Shown here piece by piece: positions 44,669 to 52,225 of a DNA stretch of 64,000 nt. How positions within the stretch are numbered: position 1 is the first letter of the stretch; every line of letters starts with the position of its first letter. The stretch is from Nitrospinaceae bacterium (GTDB lineage: Bacteria; Nitrospinota; Nitrospinia; Nitrospinales; VA-1), in NCBI GenBank assembly GCA_029261595.1, contig JAJDAZ010000006.1:1-64000 (forward strand), read 5' to 3'. Both the position numbers and the translations under genes were made by a program. The notes beneath the pieces were generated by a model. That model was not told where the DNA came from, made no database searches, and saw only the letters and a program-made list of their open reading frames with translations.

Positions 44669-45475
44669 ATGTTGAGCCCCTTATTCGAGAGTATGATCCA
44701 TAACAATATGTCGCTGATCGCCGATGAACCGGGCGATGACACGGCTATGGTGCTTAAAGAAGCGGATATCTTTACCGACGCGGAAGAAAGTGAAGAACCC
44801 AAGTTCAAACTCGACTTGAATGACAAGGATCTTATTCTTGAAGAATTGGAAGACCTTATGGGCTATGTCAGAATAGGCAAGGTCAAGGTTTTGCAATTGG
44901 ACAAAAACAACCTGGGAGATGAAGGGGTCCATGTTCTTGCGCAATCCCCCTGCCTGTTCAAACTTAAGTCTCTGTCTTTGGGATACAATAAAATCACCGA
45001 TCGGGGCGCCATGGCACTTGCAGAATCGCCCCACTATAAACGCCTCAAAACGCTTTATTTGCAATGGAACCACATAGGGTGGGAAGGCATCAAGGCTTTG
45101 GCCGATTCCGAAATCATGGCCGGTGTGGAAATTCTATATTTAAAGGGGAACCCTCTTGGGCCGCGGGGTGCCGAGGCTCTGAGTCAGGGGGCAGGCATGG
45201 TGAACCTGAAGGAGCTTTATCTGGCGAAAACCCGGCTGGGAATAGAGGGTCTGAAATATTTATGCCAGGGGGACACGCTCTCGAAAGTCACCCTGCTTTC
45301 ACTGGCCCATAACGGATTGAACGACGAAGCCGCAGAAATCCTGGCCGGGTGCAAAGCGCTTTCCAATCTGACAACTCTGGACATGTACGGCAGTCACTTG
45401 AGTGATAAAGCCAAAGACACGATCAAAGCCTCTCCCCATCTGCAACAACTGAAGGCCCTGCAGGTGGACTGGTGA
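44669..45475 (+). CDS. Leucine-rich repeat protein 3
   Basis: The product has an acidic N-terminal region (ADEPGDDTAMVLKEADIFTDAEE). About seven RI-type LRRs follow, such as VKVLQLDKNNLGDEGVHVL, LKSLSLGYNKITDRGAMAL and LKTLYLQWNHIGWEGIKAL. I place the start at ATG 44669 (MLSPLFESM), just after the aroK stop; a later Met (MIHNNM) is possible. It has no signal peptide and is related to LRR 1 and 2. Confidence 0.88.
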   Translation: MLSPLFESMIHNNMSLIADEPGDDTAMVLKEADIFTDAEESEEPKFKLDLNDKDLILEELEDLMGYVRIGKVKVLQLDKNNLGDEGVHVLAQSPCLFKLKSLSLGYNKITDRGAMALAESPHYKRLKTLYLQWNHIGWEGIKALADSEIMAGVEILYLKGNPLGPRGAEALSQGAGMVNLKELYLAKTRLGIEGLKYLCQGDTLSKVTLLSLAHNGLNDEAAEILAGCKALSNLTTLDMYGSHLSDKAKDTIKASPHLQQLKALQVDW

Positions 45476-45502
45476 CAGGCGCGGTGCGAAGGGAATAAGA
45501 CG

Positions 45503-46135
45503 GTGTCAAAAACAGCCCTTCCCAGCAGACAGAAGATCCTCAAACATTTCGACAGTTGCGATCCGGTGATCGCTCAGTTGGTCCGGGAGATCGGGCCGTT
45601 TCAGTTAAAGAAAAACCGCAAGTATTTCCAGGTTCTTTGCAAGGCGATCATCTCCCAGCAAATATCCACCAAGGCTGCGGAATCCATCACCGCCCGTTTC
45701 TGGCAGTTGTTTGACGGCCACGCTCCGAGCCCCCAGAGCGTATGGGAAATGCCGGAGCCGATATTACAGGGAGCCGGTTTGTCACGGCAAAAGGTGGCTT
45801 ATATGAAGGACCTGGGCAAGCATTTTGTCGAGAAGACCATCCGTCCGCATCGAATGCCCTATCTCAGTAACGAAGAAGTCATCGAACAATTGACCGGCGT
45901 TTATGGGATCGGCCAGTGGACGGCGGAGATGTTCCTGATTTTTTCTCTCAACCGGATGGACGTTCTCCCGGTAACGGATTTAGGACTGCAAATCGCCATC
46001 CAAAAATTGTATGGTATGAAGAGCAGGCCCACGACTAAAAAAATTCGTTCTCTAGGCAAAAAATGGCATCCGCTGGAGACGGTCGCCACCTGGTACGGGT
46101 GGAGAAAACTCGATGAGAATATTGTTTCTTATTAA
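45503..46135 (+). CDS. DNA-3-methyladenine glycosylase (AlkA-like, HhH-GPD)
   Basis: This base-excision repair glycosylase removes alkylated purines. The 210-residue protein has QVLCKAIISQQISTKAA near residue 40. The helix-hairpin-helix LTGVYGIGQWTAEMFLIF and the catalytic Asp region VLPVTDLGLQ follow. It lacks the N-terminal domain of E. coli AlkA, like many compact AlkA2/MAG-like enzymes. The start is GTG at 45503. It follows LRR 3 by 28 nt on the same strand. Confidence 0.93.
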   Translation: MSKTALPSRQKILKHFDSCDPVIAQLVREIGPFQLKKNRKYFQVLCKAIISQQISTKAAESITARFWQLFDGHAPSPQSVWEMPEPILQGAGLSRQKVAYMKDLGKHFVEKTIRPHRMPYLSNEEVIEQLTGVYGIGQWTAEMFLIFSLNRMDVLPVTDLGLQIAIQKLYGMKSRPTTKKIRSLGKKWHPLETVATWYGWRKLDENIVSY

Positions 46136-46261
46136 AGGGATTGGTTGGAACCACAGATGAACACAGATAAACACCGATGAGGAAAATTAATTAAAGCACA
46201 GGCTGCCTGTCTGTGTCTCATTATTGCTAAGACTCAATAAAATTTTTCTGCGAGCCAATTT

Positions 46262-46900
46262 ATGGATTTCATAAACGAAGACATTGAAGATTACGCCCAT
46301 GAGCACAGCGCGGGCGAAGGAGAGCTTTTAGCACAACTGGAAAAGGAAACTTACGAAACGCTGGAAATTCCGCAAATGACCACCGGTAGGATTGAAGGGC
46401 GGTTCCTGAACATGCTCGCAAAACTCATCGGCGCCAGAAGAATTCTGGAAATCGGCACCTTCGGCGGATATGCGTCCCTTTCCATGGCGGAAGCCCTGCC
46501 GGAGGATGGCGAGTTGATCACCTGCGACGTCGATCCCGTTGCCATCCAATTCGCCAAACGATTTTTTGCAAAAAGTGAGCATGGCAAAAAAATCACTCTG
46601 ATGGAAGGGCCGGCTTTGGAATCCTTGCAAACCCTTTCCGGTCCTCTTGACATGGCTTTTATCGACGCCGATAAAGAAAACTATGACAACTATTACGAAG
46701 CCATCCTGCCGATGATTCGTCCGGGTGGGTTGATTGTGGTCGACAATGTGTTGTGGAGCGGCAGGGTGTTGAATCCTGTGGATGCCAGCGACAAGGCCAT
46801 CCACCAGTTCAATGAGAAGGTAAAAGCCGATGCGCGCGTTGAAGCCGTTCTTCTGACAGTTCGCGATGGAATTTTCTGCATTAGAAAATGCCCAGCGTAA
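46262..46900 (+). CDS. SAM-dependent O-methyltransferase (CCoAOMT-like)
   Basis: The 212-residue protein has the SAM-binding motif ILEIGTFGGYASLSMAEAL, ITCDVDP, then MAFIDADKENYDNYYE with the divalent-cation Asp residues and GGLIVVDNVLWSGRV. These are typical of cation-dependent catechol-type O-methyltransferases. The substrate is unknown. The gene is followed by a short palindrome (ccagcgtaacgctgg near 46890). Confidence 0.93.
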   Translation: MDFINEDIEDYAHEHSAGEGELLAQLEKETYETLEIPQMTTGRIEGRFLNMLAKLIGARRILEIGTFGGYASLSMAEALPEDGELITCDVDPVAIQFAKRFFAKSEHGKKITLMEGPALESLQTLSGPLDMAFIDADKENYDNYYEAILPMIRPGGLIVVDNVLWSGRVLNPVDASDKAIHQFNEKVKADARVEAVLLTVRDGIFCIRKCPA

Positions 46901-47029
46901 CGCTGGACTAAATATAGACGGGCGATGGATTTCTGAGCAATCAGTATTTTTTTTCAGGCAGGAATGGACTTTGCTTCCCCATCATCCTGATCCAAAGGTT
47001 GCCAAAATTTTAAGGAGAAGAAAAATCAC

Positions 47030-47497
47030 ATGGCGGAAACATTGGGAAGTCTGGTCGATAAACTTTCAATAAAAAACTTGCGGCTCTGGCATCTGGATGA
47101 ACAGCTTGAGCAAAAAAATGTCGCTCCTGAAAAAACCAAGGAATTGCAGGCCAAGCGCGAACTGGTTCTAAAACAGAGCCAGGACCTGATGGTCGAGATC
47201 AACGGTTTTTTTTCAGCCGCCCTGCAAGGGGAGGTGACCATCCGGGATGAAAAAATAAAAATGTATACCAACAAAAATGTCAAACCCACCGATGCCATCA
47301 AGGAGCTGGGCCTTGCGATCAGCGAACTGGCAATGCGGAATATCCGGTGCTGGCATCTGGAAGACGAAGTGAGAAGGGAGGATCTTCCCGACTCCGAGAT
47401 CGTGCAATTGAAGCGGCGAATCGACGCGACCAATCAGGAAAGAAATGATTTGATGGACAAGGTCGATGAAATATTGAGTAAAGAGGCCGGGAAATGA
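47030..47497 (+). CDS. Duplicated WHL-motif protein (DUF4254-like)
   Basis: The 155-residue protein is helical. It contains two similar units: LGSLVDKLSIKNLRLWHLDEQ near the start and LGLAISELAMRNIRCWHLEDE near residue 90. Each is followed by a charged helix that ends in ...ERNDLMDKVDEIL or KRELVLKQSQDLMVEI. The LVDKLSI...WHL pattern recalls DUF4254, often encoded near glycosyltransferases, but my identification is from memory. AAGGAG precedes the ATG at 47030. Confidence 0.65.
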   Translation: MAETLGSLVDKLSIKNLRLWHLDEQLEQKNVAPEKTKELQAKRELVLKQSQDLMVEINGFFSAALQGEVTIRDEKIKMYTNKNVKPTDAIKELGLAISELAMRNIRCWHLEDEVRREDLPDSEIVQLKRRIDATNQERNDLMDKVDEILSKEAGK

Positions 47498-47556
47498 AAA
47501 ACCGTCACTCCTAAAGCGCAGTCGTTACGACTGAATCTTGCAGGCAATGACAGTTA

Positions 47557-47628
47557 TTGAAACACCGGCAGAGAGATTTAGCGCATGTGTTGCATCGACC
47601 AGTTGAACTTGCAACCGATAGCGGACAT
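47557..47628. repeat. Dispersed repeat copy B (about 72 nt)
   Basis: This aligns ungapped with 78-149 at 54 of 72 positions. On the minus strand it contains the same 16-codon frame type (MSAIGCKFNWSMQHMR, then stop). It sits directly upstream of the AT-rich DUF4238 gene, which suggests a mobile-element boundary. Confidence 0.6.
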
Positions 47629-47711
47629 TTATCTTTTTAGCTATTCGAGGTCAAAATTATTAATCTCCATATTTGACCTACAGTAATAAATTGTTAGAAC
47701 AGGGGGGGGGA

Positions 47712-48581
47712 ATGTCTCGAAAGGCAAAGCATCATTTTATACCCCGATCATATCTGAAAGGGTTTGCAGAAGGGGGAAAAGACACATCTCAATTTTTTGG
47801 AGTGCGAAAAATTGCTGATAATAATCATAAAGTCTTTCTAACCACCCCAATTGATGTATGCTGTAAAAGAGATTACTACACAGTTGAACACGAGGATTCG
47901 TTAGTTGTTGAGAATTGGTACGCAGAGGAGATCGAACCAAAAATAAATTTAGCCTTAAGGCATATTGATGAAAACAAGTGCCTTCCTTCTGCCAATGACT
48001 GGCAAAACTTATTTCTGCTTGCCGCCACACTTTATCTAAGGACGCCATCATTTAGGTCTACTATTGAAGCTCCTATGATGCAGGCAAAGAAAATTGTAGA
48101 CAGTATTAGCTCTGAAATTAAAATATCTAATAGAAATGACTTTGATTTTACCAAAACAGATATGATCGCATTGGAAGTTCGTCACATCAGTACAATCTTT
48201 GACCTTCTGAAAAATAAATATTATAGACTGTATAATGCCAGTAACTCAGCATTCGACTTTGTCACATCTGACCAACCGTTTCGACTAATCCACCCAAACG
48301 ATAGAAATAGAAACTTTCATTTTGGCCTAAATACTCCGGGTATCCAAATATGCATCCCGATAAATAGAAAAATAACCTTAATTGGGCGTAATGAGCCTTT
48401 TAGGGAAGGGACACTTTCAGCCGATGACAGATTTATTGGAAATATGAATAAAATATTGATAGAAGGGGCAGGTCGATCTTTCTTTTCCAGCAAGTCAGAA
48501 ATTGCACTGGTAGATGATGACAACAATGTGTTTAAACATGCAATCAGCTCCAACAAAGATTCGCAGCGGACAAGTCGCTGA
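47712..48581 (+). CDS. DUF4238 family protein
   Basis: The 289-residue protein begins MSRKAKHHFIPRSYLKGFAE, the hallmark KxHFIPRxYLxxF of DUF4238. FDFVTSDQPFRLIHP and PINRKITLIG later in the chain also fit. DUF4238 has no established function, and members occur sporadically in accessory regions. The gene is more AT-rich than its neighbours and is preceded by a dispersed repeat, both suggesting acquisition by transfer. The ATG at 47712 follows a run of G that acts as ribosome-binding site. Confidence 0.85.
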   Translation: MSRKAKHHFIPRSYLKGFAEGGKDTSQFFGVRKIADNNHKVFLTTPIDVCCKRDYYTVEHEDSLVVENWYAEEIEPKINLALRHIDENKCLPSANDWQNLFLLAATLYLRTPSFRSTIEAPMMQAKKIVDSISSEIKISNRNDFDFTKTDMIALEVRHISTIFDLLKNKYYRLYNASNSAFDFVTSDQPFRLIHPNDRNRNFHFGLNTPGIQICIPINRKITLIGRNEPFREGTLSADDRFIGNMNKILIEGAGRSFFSSKSEIALVDDDNNVFKHAISSNKDSQRTSR

Positions 48582-48681
48582 ATGTGACATTAAAGGGTGT
48601 CCGTTCCTAGCTGATAGCGTTCTTTCGAGTTTCGAGTCCGTTTGACGCGGTCTGTCTCAGGTCACGTTTAAACTATTGCAC

Positions 48682-49512
48682 CTAAAGAAAACTGTCGAGC
48701 AGTTCCTTCCGTTTCATTTCATATTCCTCGTCATCAATGAGGTCCTTATCCCTGAGGTCTTTCAGGAATTTCAGCTTTTTCTCCAGATCCTGGTTGCTTC
48801 CAGAGGTGGGCGGGCTTTTTCGGGCCGATGAGGTGGGTGCTTTCCGGGGTGCGGCGGGGGCTTCGGAGACTTTGGACCCCTGCATTTTTCGAATCCTGCG
48901 GGATATCTGCGGCAGGGTCATTTTTGCCACGATCCAGTTTTCCTGTGTGCTCGTTCCGAGCAGTTTTTTAGTCACTCGGTAGCGCTGGCCCTCCACCGGG
49001 ACCATGCGCCAGCTGGAACCTCCACCGCCTCCAAACGAGGCGCTGGAAAACTCAATTCCTTTGATGGCTTCAAATCGGAAGTTGAGAGTGCCGCCGGACC
49101 GAAAAATCTCGCCGATGGTGCTTCCCCGCGATGTTTCAAGGTCGAATACCAGGATGCTATCCGGAGGCATGCGATTCACTGCTTTGGTGAGGATTTGAGC
49201 GGTGTCTTTCAGGTCGGTCAGGGAAATGGCGTATCTTTTTTTTCCCAGCAGGGAAAGTTCTTCGTATTGCAACGAATAAAGATGGTTTTTAAAGTCATCT
49301 TCAGAAATTTTAATGGGATGGTTGAGAGGTAACTTTCTAATGGCTGGCCCCGTCTGGGTTTTGTTGCGGTAAATCAAAGTGAGGCCTTCCTTTTCCAGCT
49401 TTTTTTCTTTGACGGTGCCACACCCCTGAAAAAAAACTGGGATCAGGAGAATAGCAAGTATCGCCCAAATTGGCCTTTTAACTTCCAGGGAACGCTGTTG
49501 CTGAAATGTCAT
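48682..49512 (-). CDS. Lipoprotein with C-terminal SHOCT domain
   Basis: The signal peptide ends in FFQGC (Cys31), a lipobox. A 160-residue periplasmic part contains SILVFDLETSRGSTIGEIF and a glycine run. A Ser/Pro/Ala linker follows, then a short C-terminal helical hairpin LKFLKDLRDKDLIDDEEYEMKRKELLDSF, matching the SHOCT pattern. SHOCT motifs are oligomerisation modules. The specific role is unknown. It is 6 nt downstream of the methyltransferase gene on the same strand. Confidence 0.8.
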   Translation of the reverse strand: MTFQQQRSLEVKRPIWAILAILLIPVFFQGCGTVKEKKLEKEGLTLIYRNKTQTGPAIRKLPLNHPIKISEDDFKNHLYSLQYEELSLLGKKRYAISLTDLKDTAQILTKAVNRMPPDSILVFDLETSRGSTIGEIFRSGGTLNFRFEAIKGIEFSSASFGGGGGSSWRMVPVEGQRYRVTKKLLGTSTQENWIVAKMTLPQISRRIRKMQGSKVSEAPAAPRKAPTSSARKSPPTSGSNQDLEKKLKFLKDLRDKDLIDDEEYEMKRKELLDSFL

Positions 49513-49518
49513 ATTGAT

Positions 49519-50085
49519 TCACTCATCCATTTTTTGGGCTGTGATCGAGGCGAAGCCTGTTTCATCCCGGTTCACTTCGCGGTATCTTAGAATGCGAAAA
49601 TTTTTAAATTGTTCCAGCAATTCATTGTACTCCAGAACCCATTCTCTTTTGAAGGACGTGTATTTTAAGTGATCGAGATTAAACGTTTCATAGAAAATAA
49701 GGCCTCCGGGTTTCAGGGCCCTGCGGATTCCAGGGAACAGCTTGCGGTCCAGGAAATTGAAACACAAAACGAGATCGAAAGTATTGTCCGTCAATTCATA
49801 CTCGTCGAGATCTGTGACCCGGGTTTCGACGAAAACATTTTTTTCTCTGGCCAGAGTTTCGGTTTTTCGGATGCCCGCTTCTGAAATATCTATTCCAAGC
49901 ACATCATAGCCCATTGAGGCCGCATAAACCGCATTGCGACCTTCCCCGCAGGCGATGTCCAGCGCGCGGCCCTTTCCCGTCAACAATAGGGCATTTTCCA
50001 CCAGCCATTCCGATGGTTCCCTGCTGGAAACGTGTTCGGCGGACTGATATTTCTGGTTCCACTTTTTCTTGTCTTTTGGTGACAT
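49519..50085 (-). CDS. SAM-dependent methyltransferase (TehB/thiopurine type)
   Basis: The 188-residue class I methyltransferase has ALDIACGEGRNAVYAASMGYDVLGIDIS as motif I and the acidic post-I loop. FDLVLCFNFLDRKLF is motif IV, and LKPGGLIFYETF the next strand. The layout resembles TehB-like enzymes with a small fold and no extra domain. The substrate is unknown. It is transcribed together with the SHOCT lipoprotein gene. Confidence 0.88.
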   Translation of the reverse strand: MSPKDKKKWNQKYQSAEHVSSREPSEWLVENALLLTGKGRALDIACGEGRNAVYAASMGYDVLGIDISEAGIRKTETLAREKNVFVETRVTDLDEYELTDNTFDLVLCFNFLDRKLFPGIRRALKPGGLIFYETFNLDHLKYTSFKREWVLEYNELLEQFKNFRILRYREVNRDETGFASITAQKMDE

Positions 50086-50272
50086 AGACTGACTTGAAAT
50101 ACCGCCGGGTTGAAAGAGAGCCCTACTTTTATATCATTTTGAATAATAAATTCAAGAGCCTAAGCAATATCCATACAAGACAGGGGTGGGGAAAATGAGG
50201 GGAAGGGGAACCCGCTTCCTGGGCATCGCTGGCCTTTTTATCAGGGGTTTTGGATCGAAAAAACCGAAACTC

Positions 50273-50301
50273 TTGACATAGCGGGAAAAATTACTTAAGA
50301 T
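50273..50301 (+). promoter_or_regulatory. Sigma-70 promoter of rplU-rpmA
   Basis: TTGACA, 17 nt, TAAGAT. The -35 is perfect and the spacing optimal. The predicted start near 50308 gives a leader of about 87 nt, long enough for L21-type autoregulation. Confidence 0.85.
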
Positions 50302-50394
50302 GCTGGGCTTCATAAGGTTAGCCCTCCTTCATCATCCGGTCCGTTTGGATCATACTATTGGTGAAATTTCAGATAAGAATTTTGGAGTAAAAAC

Positions 50395-50709
50395 ATGTTT
50401 GCAGTGGTTTCAACAGGTGGAAAACAGTATACAGTGGCCAAAGGGGACGTTATCCAGGTTGAAAAAATCAACCAGGAAGAGGGCGAGACCGTCACCCTAG
50501 ATAAAGTATTGATGATCGGAGAGGGTGAGGAAATTCAGGCGGGTGCGCCTTTGCTGGACGGTTGCACCGTCACTTGTGAAGTGACCGAGCAATTGAAGGG
50601 CAAGAAAATCATTATCTTCAAGAAAAAGCGGCGGAAAAAATATCGCCGGAAAAATGGTCACCGGCAATTGTATACCCGGCTTAAAATTATCGATATCACA
50701 AAGAATTAA
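50395..50709 (+). CDS. rplU: 50S ribosomal protein L21
   Basis: L21 is a primary 23S rRNA-binding protein. The 104-residue sequence has [20 protein letters not shown] at the start and the basic [23 protein letters not shown] at the end, both diagnostic. It is followed by rpmA after 8 nt and then obgE, the classic L21-L27-Obg order. Confidence 0.98.
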   Translation: MFAVVSTGGKQYTVAKGDVIQVEKINQEEGETVTLDKVLMIGEGEEIQAGAPLLDGCTVTCEVTEQLKGKKIIIFKKKRRKKYRRKNGHRQLYTRLKIIDITKN

Positions 50710-50717
50710 GGGACGAA

Positions 50718-50975
50718 ATGGCACATAAAAAAGGACAGGGAAGCACCTCCAACGGCCGGGACAGTATTGGCAAACGGCTGGGCGTGAAACGATACGGCGG
50801 ACAAGTAGTGAAAGCAGGGGAGATTCTGGTCCGGCAACGCGGGACTTCTTTTCATCCCGGCGAAAATGTGGGTGTCGGCAGTGACTATACCCTGTTTTCC
50901 AAAGTTCCAGGAGTCGTCAAGTTTGAGCATCTGACCCGGAAAAAGAAAAAAATCAGCGTGTACTCCGCCAACTGA
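50718..50975 (+). CDS. rpmA: 50S ribosomal protein L27
   Basis: L27 contacts tRNA near the peptidyl-transferase centre. The 85-residue protein has [24 protein letters not shown] and [16 protein letters not shown]. The N-terminus starts MAHKKG, so no processed leader is expected. A terminator follows at 51014, so obgE downstream has its own promoter or depends on read-through. Confidence 0.98.
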   Translation: MAHKKGQGSTSNGRDSIGKRLGVKRYGGQVVKAGEILVRQRGTSFHPGENVGVGSDYTLFSKVPGVVKFEHLTRKKKKISVYSAN

Positions 50976-51013
50976 GCGGGCTTTTCTCCGCTTCCGAAAC
51001 GAGTTGCCAAAGC

Positions 51014-51045
51014 AGGCCTTGAAGAATGCTTCGAGGCCTTTTTTT
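51014..51045 (+). terminator. Rho-independent terminator after rpmA
   Basis: An 11-bp stem aggccttgaag/cttcgaggcct (one G-U) has loop aatg and a T-run. Confidence 0.9.
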
Positions 51046-51105
51046 GTTCGGTATTATTTACCTTCCCTTTTAACTCCAGAAACCACTAATGCCCCTTCGG
51101 GCTAA

Positions 51106-52146
<1,041 letters not shown>

Positions 52147-52225
52147 TGTGGGCTCTTTCGCAAAGGGTGGGCTTGCTCACTCCGTGTAACGTTTTACGGG
52201 GTGACTTTCCTCCCGCGTAGCGCGG

